In this document: positions 7,456-13,218 of the stretch, piece after piece
How positions within the stretch are numbered: the stretch's first letter is position 1
Layout: the number at the start of each line of letters is the position of its first letter
Assembly: GCA_031266295.1 (NCBI GenBank)
Contig: JAISBH010000159.1
Span: forward strand, 1-13,722
Origin: Oscillospiraceae bacterium
Lineage (GTDB): Bacteria > Bacillota > Clostridia > Christensenellales > Aristaeellaceae
Direction: 5' to 3'
Length of the DNA: 13,722 bases
Notes under the pieces: generated by a model
Told to the model about the DNA's origin: nothing
The model's input: only the letters and a program-made list of their open reading frames with translations
The model's database searches: none
Translations under genes and position numbers: made by a program

Positions 7456-7524
7456 CGCCCCGCCAGTAAAATGTCATGAGGAAGTTGACAACTTACGCTA
7501 TAGTGGCGGGGCGTAAGTAACTTA
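7456..7524. promoter_or_regulatory. Nested, mutually exclusive inverted repeats around a TTGACA
   Basis: CGCCCCGCCA (7456-7465) is perfectly complementary to TGGCGGGGCG (7504-7513). Inside it, ACTTACGC (7491-7498) pairs with GCGTAAGT (7511-7518), sharing bases 7511-7513 with the outer stem, so both cannot form together. The palindrome AAGTTGACAACTT (7482-7494) carries a -35-like box on either strand, and TAAGTAACTTA (7514-7524) is another palindrome. Confidence 0.4.
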
Positions 7525-7639
7525 AAGCGCATTCGATCCGGAGATCGAACAGCGTCCCGCCGCAGCGTACAGCCGAATGCTGCGCAATCGCAGGATAACA
7601 CACGCGACATCAATAGGCAATATAGAAAGGGTAAATATC

Positions 7640-8836
7640 ATGGATAGCAAACCCAGCACCATCGCAGAACGCGCGCTTGAAGCCCACTCACGCTGGCGAG
7701 GTAAACTGGAGATCATGCCTCGAGTGAACGTTGACTCGGCTGAATCGCTGGCATTGGCGTACACGCCCGGCGTCGCCGCCGCGTGTCTCGCGATCAAAGA
7801 CGATCCGATCAAGGCGTATGAATTGACGCGGCGTTGGAATACGGTCGCGGTAGTCACCGACGGTTCGGCTGTGCTGGGACTAGGCGATATCGGCCCGGAC
7901 GCCGGAATGCCCGTAATGGAAGGTAAATGCGTACTGTTCAAGGCCTTTGCGGACGTAGATGCGTTTCCGATACTGGTCGGGACTAAGAACGTAGATGAAA
8001 TAGTAAAGACCGTGACAAACATCGCTCGGACGTTCGGCGGGATCAACCTGGAGGATATCGCCGCTCCACGATGCTTCGAGATCGAACGCAGGCTGCAGGC
8101 GCTATTGGATATTCCCGTATTTCACGACGATCAGCACGGAACGGCGGTAGTGGTCGGTGCCGCGATGCTAAACGCCTTAAGGGTCGCGGGCAAGCCGATA
8201 GATTCTGCGCGGATCGTGATAAACGGAATGGGCGCGGCAGGCTGCGCAATCGCGCGGCATCTGATCAACCTGGGTGCGGTTGATATGCTGCTGGTAGATC
8301 GTTATGGCATACTGTCGCAAGGCGCGGAGGAAGAACTGCACATGCATGAGGCGCAGGCAGAGCTAGCGACGCTGACGAATCCAGGGCGTGTCAAGGGCAG
8401 CCTGGCCGACGCGATGAATGGCGCAGACGCGTTCATTGGCGTATCGGCTGGCAACATCGTTTCGGGGGAGATGGTTGCGTCGATGAACCCCAGCGCGATC
8501 GTGTTTGCGATGGCGAACCCGACGCCGGAGATTATGCCCAATGAAGCAAACGCGGCCGGGGCGCTGGTCGTGGGTACGGGGCGCAGTGATTATCCCAATC
8601 AGATTAATAACGTGCTGTGCTTTCCTGGGATGTTCCGAGGCGCGCTGGACTGTCGCGCACGCGCGATAAACGAACCGATGAAACGCGCCGCGTCGTTCGC
8701 GCTGACCGGGTTGATATCGGCTGAAGAACTAAGCCGGACAAACATACTCCCCAAACCATTCGACCCCCGAGTGGGTAAGGCGGTTGCCGCAGCCGTCGCT
8801 GCGGCCGCGCGTGAGTCCGGCGTCGCGGGGATTTGA
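7640..8836 (+). CDS. Malic enzyme (oxaloacetate-decarboxylating malate dehydrogenase)
   Basis: The enzyme oxidatively decarboxylates malate to pyruvate and CO2, producing NADH or NADPH. The 398-aa product is the usual length of short bacterial malic enzymes without a phosphotransacetylase domain. Visible residues are catalytic Y41 (LAYTPGVA), K96 (MEGKCVLFK), metal-binding acidic residues in NLEDIAAP (E138, D139) and FHDDQHGTA (D163/D164), and the dinucleotide-binding loop GMGAAG (196-201). D220 at the end of the next strand (LLVDRYG) hints at NAD preference, by inference. The ATG at 7640 follows AAAGG by 9 nt; the open frame begins at 7577 but lacks support there. The C-terminus is Ala-rich. 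Its last codons and stop (TGA 8834-8836) lie inside the 21-bp direct repeat. Divergent fumarase supplies malate. Confidence 0.94.
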   Translation: MDSKPSTIAERALEAHSRWRGKLEIMPRVNVDSAESLALAYTPGVAAACLAIKDDPIKAYELTRRWNTVAVVTDGSAVLGLGDIGPDAGMPVMEGKCVLFKAFADVDAFPILVGTKNVDEIVKTVTNIARTFGGINLEDIAAPRCFEIERRLQALLDIPVFHDDQHGTAVVVGAAMLNALRVAGKPIDSARIVINGMGAAGCAIARHLINLGAVDMLLVDRYGILSQGAEEELHMHEAQAELATLTNPGRVKGSLADAMNGADAFIGVSAGNIVSGEMVASMNPSAIVFAMANPTPEIMPNEANAAGALVVGTGRSDYPNQINNVLCFPGMFRGALDCRARAINEPMKRAASFALTGLISAEELSRTNILPKPFDPRVGKAVAAAVAAAARESGVAGI

Positions 8837-8845
8837 CAAATTAAT
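8825..8845 (+). repeat. 21-bp direct repeat, copy 1 (over the malic enzyme stop codon)
   Basis: The run GCGGGGATTTGACAAATTAA plus T is identical to 9709-9729. It contains TTGACA at 8833-8838, but the nearest -10-like box (CATAAT, 8859-8864) is 20 nt away, so this copy looks like a decayed promoter. The malic enzyme TGA is inside it. Confidence 0.8.
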
Positions 8846-8869
8846 CCCCCCTTAGTCCATAATGCCATA

Positions 8870-9109
8870 TTAGCGCAAGAGAAAATGGGCGCTATAGGCA
8901 AATTGAACGCATAGCTTACAGGAAAGAATCCCTTCGGGATTCTGCCGATCCGGGCCCGCTTTGCGCTGCCAGCGGCTATCGGGGTGATTTTGCGGCTGCT
9001 GAGACTTTTTTATGGCGTCTAAGGTCATCCGCCTGCGGGCGAAGTCGAAGCCGAACGCCTCGCCCAAAACGTCCGTGACTTCATTGCGAGATTTACACCA
9101 TCTCCCCAT
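8870..9109 (-). CDS. Possible small hypothetical protein or gene remnant
   Basis: The minus strand can encode 79 aa starting MGRWCKSRNEVTDVLGEA. The first half (to about residue 35, ending in FARRRMTLDAIKK) reads like real protein, with ordinary codons. The second half, after an A6 run at about 9006-9011, looks like noise and runs through a hairpin. One extra A in that run would switch to a frame ending within about 12 codons, so this may be a frameshifted remnant. There is no ribosome binding site before the ATG. I do not recognise a function. Whether it is expressed is doubtful. Confidence 0.22.
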   Translation of the reverse strand: MGRWCKSRNEVTDVLGEAFGFDFARRRMTLDAIKKSQQPQNHPDSRWQRKAGPDRQNPEGILSCKLCVQFAYSAHFLLR

Positions 9110-9290
9110 CTGATTGATTGGAGATCCATCTCGCTATACCACAAATAGCCAGAACAAGCTATATAATAGTGTATCGAAATCGAAAAAATAGTTACTGGAT
9201 CGTTACAGCTCACCCGAAGCCAAAGCAGGCAGGAGGGGGCGATAACAGCGAACGTTATCTGACCACGTTTTGGGCAATTGCAAAACCAGC

Positions 9291-9319
9291 TTGTAACAGT
9301 TTGTCAAATGCTGTATAAT
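9291..9319 (+). promoter_or_regulatory. Promoter of the toxin-like peptide gene
   Basis: TTGTAA (9291-9296), a 17-bp spacer and a perfect TATAAT (9314-9319) point to transcription from about 9326, giving a leader of about 83 nt before the peptide start. Confidence 0.8.
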
Positions 9320-9400
9320 GCTCGTGGGCGGGGAGAATCCTACGCGGGCTAATTGCTGCCTCCTGAATACCAAGGATTTTGTCCACGGTTGAAGGGAGGG

Positions 9401-9429
9401 GATGCCTTATGAAGGTTCATGAAGGCATC
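9401..9429 (+). promoter_or_regulatory. Hairpin enclosing the start codon of the toxin-like peptide
   Basis: GATGCCTT (9401-9408) pairs with AAGGCATC (9422-9429), and ATGAA (9409-9413) pairs with TTCAT (9416-9420), leaving a 2-nt tip and one bulged G. The result is a 13-bp stem that contains the ATG itself, directly after the ribosome binding site GGGAGG (9394-9399). Upstream CCTCC (9359-9363) can also pair with GGAGG (9395-9399). Both structures would hold back translation, a habit of type I toxin mRNAs. Confidence 0.6.
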
Positions 9430-9507
9430 TCTCTTCTGCTGGATATAGTGATGCTGGCCATCGAGCTGGCAAAGCTGTTCAGCATGAGAAAGAAGAGGAA
9501 ACAGTAA
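9409..9507 (+). CDS. Small hydrophobic peptide, putative type I toxin (Hol_Tox / TxpA-like)
   Basis: This 32-aa peptide begins MKVHEGISLLLDIVML. A hydrophobic helix covers about residues 6-25 (with D12, E19 and K22 within it), and a basic tail RKKRKQ ends the chain. This layout, and the start resembling the M-V-Y-E-A-L-S-L-M pattern of the putative holin-like toxin family, suggest a membrane-acting toxin. GGGAGG lies about 9 nt upstream of the ATG and a strong promoter is at 9291-9319. The start codon is folded into a hairpin. An opposing promoter and terminator just beyond the stop codon would produce a short antisense RNA. An alternative ATG at 9402 gives only six codons. Toxicity is inferred; a simple membrane peptide cannot be excluded. 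Confidence 0.68.
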   Translation: MKVHEGISLLLDIVMLAIELAKLFSMRKKRKQ

Positions 9508-9570
9508 AACTAGACCGCCGTAGGTGTCCAACCTACAGCGGTTAAAATCGCGTAGTGTGAACTCTCCCTG
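9505..9570 (-). ncRNA. Putative antisense RNA antitoxin of the type I module
   Basis: The minus-strand promoter at 9577-9604 would start an RNA near 9570. It would end after the hairpin at 9514-9542, where the minus strand continues CTAGTTTTAC. This RNA of about 65 nt is complementary to the 3' untranslated end of the toxin-like mRNA. The arrangement is as in the TxpA/RatA and BsrG/SR4 systems of Bacillus subtilis. No expression evidence is available; the ends are estimates. Confidence 0.5.
9514..9542 (-). terminator. Intrinsic terminator of the antisense RNA (perhaps bidirectional)
   Basis: ACCGCCGTAGGT (9514-9525) pairs with ACCTACAGCGGT (9531-9542) over 11 of 12 positions, with a 5-nt loop. 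On the minus strand it is followed within four bases by TTTT. On the plus strand no T-run follows, so it would stop the toxin mRNA only weakly. Confidence 0.6.
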
Positions 9571-9576
9571 CCTTCT

Positions 9577-9604
9577 ATTATACTCAAACGCTGCGGAAAA
9601 TCAA
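9577..9604 (-). promoter_or_regulatory. Minus-strand promoter for the antisense RNA
   Basis: On the minus strand, TTGATT (9599-9604), a 16-bp spacer and a perfect TATAAT (9577-9582) face the toxin-like gene. No protein gene lies downstream that could use it, which supports a non-coding transcript. Confidence 0.75.
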
Positions 9605-9708
9605 CACCGTTTTTCATTTCGCCAGCAATTCCAACCTTGAGAATTACAGAGGCGCGAGATCACTTCTTATTGTATAAATTATAAACGCAATCGGCATGTT
9701 TCGTCGTT

Positions 9709-9729
9709 GCGGGGATTTGACAAATTAAT
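9709..9729 (+). repeat. 21-bp direct repeat, copy 2 (at the liv promoter)
   Basis: Identical to 8825-8845, starting 884 bp later. Here the repeat carries the -35 box of a consensus promoter. Its upstream part, TCGTTGCGGGGA (9704-9715), recurs once more at 9784-9795, just before livH. Confidence 0.8.
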
Positions 9730-9745
9730 TAAGACTTGGTATGAT
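9717..9745 (+). promoter_or_regulatory. Promoter of the liv operon
   Basis: TTGACA (9717-9722), a 17-bp spacer and TATGAT (9740-9745) are close to perfect. Transcription would start near 9752, giving a leader of about 53 nt before livH. The -35 box sits in the palindrome ATTTGACAAAT (9716-9726), a possible operator. Confidence 0.85.
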
Positions 9746-9804
9746 TAACAACATGGGTGCTCATTAGACTCTACAGGCTCTATTCGTTGCGGGGACGGTG
9801 CCAC

Positions 9805-10683
9805 ATGAACATACTGCTTACCCAATTGATCAACGGACTGCACGTAGGCAGCGTATACGCGCTGATCGCGCTAGGTTACACGATGGTGTACGGCATCGTC
9901 AAGTTGATCAACTTCGCGCATGGGGATATTATCATGGTCGGCGCATATGCCGCGCTGATGCTGCTTACATCGACCGCGCTGCCGTTCGGCATTGCCGCTA
10001 TGTTGAGCGTGTTATTTTGCGTGACTTTGGGGGTTCTCGTCGAACGCATCGCGTACAAACCGCTACGCAACTCGCCGCGCATATCCTCGCTAATCACGAC
10101 GATCGGCGTCAGCTTCTTCCTGCAGAACAGCGTGCAGATGATATTTTCGCCCACGCCAAGACCGTTCCCGATACGCCTGAGCGTGCCCACGATCGTGATA
10201 GGCAGCCTGAAAATCAGCGGGCTGACGTTTGTCACGATACTGGTTGCGGTTCTGCTGATGATCGCGCTGGAACTGTTTGTACGCCGTACACGCATGGGTA
10301 AGGCGATGCGCGCCGTGTCGGAAGATATGCAGGCGGCACAGTTGATGGGCATCAACATCAACACGACGATTTCAATGACGTTCGCGATAGGCGCGGCACT
10401 GGCCGCCGTCGGCGCGATACTGTACAGCACCGCATACCCGTCCGTATCGCCGACTATGGGCGCGCTGCCTGGTCTTAAGGCATTCATCGCCGCCGTACTC
10501 GGCGGGATCGGGCTGATGCCTGGCGCGATGCTGGGCGGTTTCATAATGGGCGTGGCCGAGAGCTTAACGAAGGGTTATATATCCACGCAATTATCCGACG
10601 CCGTGGTATTCGGCATCCTGATAATCGTGCTGCTCGTGAAGCCCAGCGGTATACTGGGCAAGCACGTCAGCGAAAAGGTGTGA
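9805..10683 (+). CDS. livH: Branched-chain amino acid ABC importer, permease LivH
   Basis: This is one of the two membrane subunits that form the channel of a leucine/isoleucine/valine importer. The 292-aa product is mostly hydrophobic helices. It shows the family pattern ALGYTMVYGIVKLINFAHGD near the start and a cytoplasmic coupling loop RTRMGKAMRAVSEDMQAAQLMGI (split here only by position, about 161-183), where the ATPases dock. ALPGLKAFIAAVLGGIG (220-236) is also typical. The ATG at 9805 begins the conserved region, with GGGGA about 9 nt upstream; a longer frame to 9757 would start almost at the transcript end. It is first in livHMGF and its stop overlaps a possible GTG start of livM. Substrates in this family can also be amides or urea, so the amino acid assignment is by family. 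Confidence 0.93.
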   Translation: MNILLTQLINGLHVGSVYALIALGYTMVYGIVKLINFAHGDIIMVGAYAALMLLTSTALPFGIAAMLSVLFCVTLGVLVERIAYKPLRNSPRISSLITTIGVSFFLQNSVQMIFSPTPRPFPIRLSVPTIVIGSLKISGLTFVTILVAVLLMIALELFVRRTRMGKAMRAVSEDMQAAQLMGININTTISMTFAIGAALAAVGAILYSTAYPSVSPTMGALPGLKAFIAAVLGGIGLMPGAMLGGFIMGVAESLTKGYISTQLSDAVVFGILIIVLLVKPSGILGKHVSEKV

Positions 10684-10691
10684 TTCCTAAT

Positions 10692-11681
10692 ATGAACGCA
10701 GCGACGCGAAACTCATGGATCCTTAACGCCATAGCGCTTGCCGCGCTGTCCGCGGCGTTCTTGCTGCCGATTCAGTCAGGGGCGGTCAACGCGTACATAG
10801 TGGGGCTGCTGATAACGGCGCTGATCAACATCATCATGGCCACGAGCCTGAACCTGGTGTGCGGACTGCTGGGATACCTCGCGCTTGGGCACGCCGCGTT
10901 CATGGGAGTGGGCGCGTACGCAGCGGCGCTGGTCTCCATTCACTGGAATGTGCCGCTGTCATTTCCGCTGGCTCTGCTGGTCGGGGGGATCGCGGCGGCG
11001 ATAACGGGCGTCATCATCGGCGTGCCCGCGCTAAGACTGCGCGGTGATTATCTGGCGATAATCACACTGGGGTTCGGCGAGATCGTCCGCATAATCATGA
11101 ACAACATGCCGATATTGGGCGGAGCGCGGTCCTTGCGCGGGATACCGAGGATCACGACCGTGCCAGTCGCGTACGCGGTCGTTATCATATGCGTCACGCT
11201 GATGTTCACACTGGGGCGGTCCAGGCACGGACGCGCGATACTCTCAATCCGCGAGGATGAAGTCGCCGCGACCTCCTCCGGCATACCCGTCACATATTAC
11301 AAGATACTCGCGTTCACGCTGGCCGCGTTCTTCGCCGGGATAGCAGGCGGTCTGTACGCGCATTATATGGGCGTGCTGAACCCAAACCGTTTCAACTTTG
11401 ACCGCTCGATAGAGTACCTGGTCATGGTCGTGCTGGGCGGGATGGGTTCGATCACCGGCGCAATAATCGCCGCAATAGTGCTTACATTGCTGCCCGAACT
11501 GCTTCGCGGATTGTCGAATTACAGGATGCTGATATACTCGCTGGCGCTGATATTGATGATGCTGTTCAGACCGGACGGCCTGCTGGGCACAGCTGAATTC
11601 TCGCTCGCCAGCATCGGTCGATTGTTCAGGAGGACGCGACGTTCCGCACAGAATGAGGGGAGGGATCACAGTGAATCCTAA
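10692..11681 (+). CDS. livM: Branched-chain amino acid ABC importer, permease LivM
   Basis: This is the second membrane subunit. From the ATG at 10692 it has 329 aa with about eight hydrophobic segments. Family landmarks are LNLVCGLLGYLALGHAAFMG near residues 50-70, LRLRGDYLAIITLGFGEI (around 115-130), the ATPase-docking loop containing AILSIREDEVAATSSGI, and VMVVLGGMGSITGAI near the end. A GTG at 10680 is in frame and overlaps the livH stop as GTGA, so translation may begin there, adding four residues; the AAAGGTG at 10674-10680 suits the ATG somewhat better. The last 11 nt overlap livG. Confidence 0.92.
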   Translation: MNAATRNSWILNAIALAALSAAFLLPIQSGAVNAYIVGLLITALINIIMATSLNLVCGLLGYLALGHAAFMGVGAYAAALVSIHWNVPLSFPLALLVGGIAAAITGVIIGVPALRLRGDYLAIITLGFGEIVRIIMNNMPILGGARSLRGIPRITTVPVAYAVVIICVTLMFTLGRSRHGRAILSIREDEVAATSSGIPVTYYKILAFTLAAFFAGIAGGLYAHYMGVLNPNRFNFDRSIEYLVMVVLGGMGSITGAIIAAIVLTLLPELLRGLSNYRMLIYSLALILMMLFRPDGLLGTAEFSLASIGRLFRRTRRSAQNEGRDHSES

Positions 11682-12453
11682 CCCGCATCATTTGTTGGAG
11701 ATCAACGATCTGGGCATCCAATTCGGAGGATTGACCGCGCTGGAGCATGTTACGTTCTCCATGGATCCAGGCGAGATAGTCGGACTGATCGGGCCGAACG
11801 GAGCGGGTAAAACAACCGTATTCAACCTGATCACTGGGATATATCAACCTACCATCGGTTCGATAACCCTAGGCGGTCAGACGCTCAACGGACGCAAGAC
11901 GTACAAGATATTCCAATCGGGAGCGGCGCGCACATTCCAGAACATCCGCCTGTTCAAAAAGATGACCGTGCTGGATAATGTACGGATAGCTGCCCACAAC
12001 CAGATGGATTATAATCCATTAGTCGGCGCGCTGCGTCTGCCCGGTTACTGGCGCGATGAGGCCGATACCACATATCGCGCGATGAAGATGCTGGACATAT
12101 TCAGCCTTACCGAACATGCGGGCGAGATGGCGTCAAGCCTGCCTTACGGACAGCAAAGAAGGCTTGAGATCGCGCGGGCGCTGATATCAAACCCGAAACT
12201 GCTGCTGCTGGACGAACCTGCCGCCGGCATGAACCCAACCGAAACCCAAGCCCTGATGGCCACGATTCGCGAGGTGCGCGACCGTTTCGGCGTGGCGATA
12301 CTCCTGATCGAGCATGACATGCGGTTGGTCATGGGTATATGCGAGCGGCTGGTAGTGCTGGATTACGGGCAGGTCATAGCGAAGGGCACGCCCGCCGAGA
12401 TAAGACAGAATGAGCGCGTCGTGAAGGCGTACTTGGGAGGCTCCGCAGTATGA
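11671..12453 (+). CDS. livG: Branched-chain amino acid ABC importer, ATPase LivG
   Basis: This cytoplasmic ATPase powers the importer together with LivF. From the GTG at 11671 it has 260 aa. All nucleotide-binding motifs are present: Walker A GPNGAGKT (41-48), Q-loop Q90 (RTFQNIRLF), signature LPYGQQRR (157-164), Walker B LLLLDEP (177-183) and switch histidine H215 (LIEHDM). The insertion between Q-loop and signature (around 108-135) is characteristic of LivG compared with LivF. The GTG is chosen because GGGGAGGG lies about 8 nt upstream, whereas the ATG at 11653 lies ahead of that site. The start is inside the livM coding end and the stop overlaps the livF start as ATGA, so the operon is translationally coupled. 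Confidence 0.94.
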   Translation: MNPNPHHLLEINDLGIQFGGLTALEHVTFSMDPGEIVGLIGPNGAGKTTVFNLITGIYQPTIGSITLGGQTLNGRKTYKIFQSGAARTFQNIRLFKKMTVLDNVRIAAHNQMDYNPLVGALRLPGYWRDEADTTYRAMKMLDIFSLTEHAGEMASSLPYGQQRRLEIARALISNPKLLLLDEPAAGMNPTETQALMATIREVRDRFGVAILLIEHDMRLVMGICERLVVLDYGQVIAKGTPAEIRQNERVVKAYLGGSAV

Positions 12454-13157
12454 TGCTTTCCGTCGACAACCTGAGCGTATCCTATGGCGCTATACAGGCC
12501 ATACACGGCGTGTCGTTCAGCGTCGAACGCGGCGAGATCGTTACGCTGATAGGCGCGAACGGGGCGGGCAAGTCCACTATCTTAAAGACCATCAGCGGAT
12601 TACTGCGTCCAAAGAGCGGTGCGATTACATTCGAGGATAAGCCGATCCACGCGTCCGAGCCGCACAGGATCGTTAAGATGGGGCTGGCGCAGGTGCCCGA
12701 AGGACGCCGGATATTCCAGCAGATGACGGTGCTGGAGAATCTGGAGATGGGCGCGTTCATCCGGGGCAGCCAAGCGGATCTGGCGAACGATTACGAATCG
12801 GTGTTCCACAGCTTTCCGCGATTGAAGGAACGGCGAAGCCAGCTGGCGGGCACCCTCTCCGGAGGCGAGCAGCAGATGCTCTCGATGGGCCGCTCATTGA
12901 TGGGGAAGCCGCGCCTGCTGATGCTGGACGAACCATCGATGGGTCTGTCCCCCATATTGGTGGAGGAGATATTCCGAATCATCCGCCAGGTTAACGCGGA
13001 CGGTATCACGGTGCTGCTGGTCGAGCAGAACGCGCAGATGGCGCTGTCGGTCGCGCATCGGGCGTATGTACTCGAAACGGGACGCATCATCAAGGAAGGC
13101 GGCGCGGCGTCGTTTATGGGAGACGAGGCCGTGAGGAAGGCGTATCTAGGGGAATAG
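12450..13157 (+). CDS. livF: Branched-chain amino acid ABC importer, ATPase LivF
   Basis: This is the second ATPase of the importer. The 235-aa product has Walker A GANGAGKST (35-43), Q81 in LAQVPEGRRIFQ, signature LSGGEQQ (136-142) and Walker B LLMLDEP (156-162). The position of the switch histidine reads VEQNA (191-195), which is normal for LivF. GGGAGG lies 9 nt before the ATG and the start overlaps the livG stop by 4 nt. No terminator follows in the 61 bp before the next gene, so read-through into the VanW-family gene is possible. A substrate-binding protein gene (livJ/livK type) is not found on either side within the window. Confidence 0.94.
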   Translation: MMLSVDNLSVSYGAIQAIHGVSFSVERGEIVTLIGANGAGKSTILKTISGLLRPKSGAITFEDKPIHASEPHRIVKMGLAQVPEGRRIFQQMTVLENLEMGAFIRGSQADLANDYESVFHSFPRLKERRSQLAGTLSGGEQQMLSMGRSLMGKPRLLMLDEPSMGLSPILVEEIFRIIRQVNADGITVLLVEQNAQMALSVAHRAYVLETGRIIKEGGAASFMGDEAVRKAYLGE

Positions 13158-13218
13158 CAGCGCTGTGATCATGGCGTGCCTGCCGTGATTACGTTATTAT
13201 ACCAGGCGAGGGGTGTGT

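Larger units (their letters stand above)
7162..7639. other. Divergent intergenic region between fumarase and malic enzyme, dense in hairpins
   Basis: This 478-bp gap has no convincing gene. It contains two hairpin clusters (7191-7237 and 7324-7419), a nested set of inverted repeats at 7456-7524, and a 7-bp stem TTCGATC / GATCGAA (7532-7549). A TTGACA at 7485-7490 has no correctly spaced -10, so promoters for either gene could not be placed with confidence. The 7247-7516 open frame through this region follows the hairpins and does not look like a protein. Confidence 0.6.
8837..9408. other. Accessory gap upstream of the toxin peptide gene
   Basis: About 570 bp with no secure gene. It holds direct repeat copy 1, a 6-bp stem TAGCGC / GCGCTA (8872-8894), a perfect hairpin AGAATCCC-TTC-GGGATTCT (8925-8943, no T-run), a weak minus-strand open frame (8870-9109), a GATAAC / GTTATC repeat (9241-9259), and the promoter and leader of the small peptide gene. 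Confidence 0.6.

Noticed and set aside
7485..7504. TTGACA with TATAGT as a promoter for malic enzyme
   Set aside because: The two boxes are only 8 bp apart, too close for a sigma-A promoter, and no -10 box lies at the right distance.
7247..7516. 89-aa plus-strand frame in the fumarase/malic enzyme gap
   Set aside because: Its codons simply follow consecutive hairpins, composition is abnormal and no ribosome binding site precedes it.
8925..8943. Hairpin AGAATCCC-TTC-GGGATTCT as a terminator of malic enzyme
   Set aside because: The stem is perfect, but neither strand has a T-run after it and it is about 90 nt past the stop codon.
9025..9213. 62-aa minus-strand frame overlapping the possible hypothetical gene
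   Set aside because: No ribosome binding site, no recognisable features, and it overlaps the better frame at 8870-9109.
9231..9239. AGGAGGGGG as a ribosome binding site for another small gene
   Set aside because: No start codon with an open frame lies within a usable distance downstream.
9402..9422. Alternative ATG at 9402 for the small peptide
   Set aside because: That frame ends after six codons, while the ATG at 9409 has better spacing and gives a membrane peptide.
9716..9730. CodY-like box at the liv promoter
   Set aside because: ATTTGACAAAT has the AT-rich arms but the central bases are inverted relative to the CodY consensus, so the match is poor.
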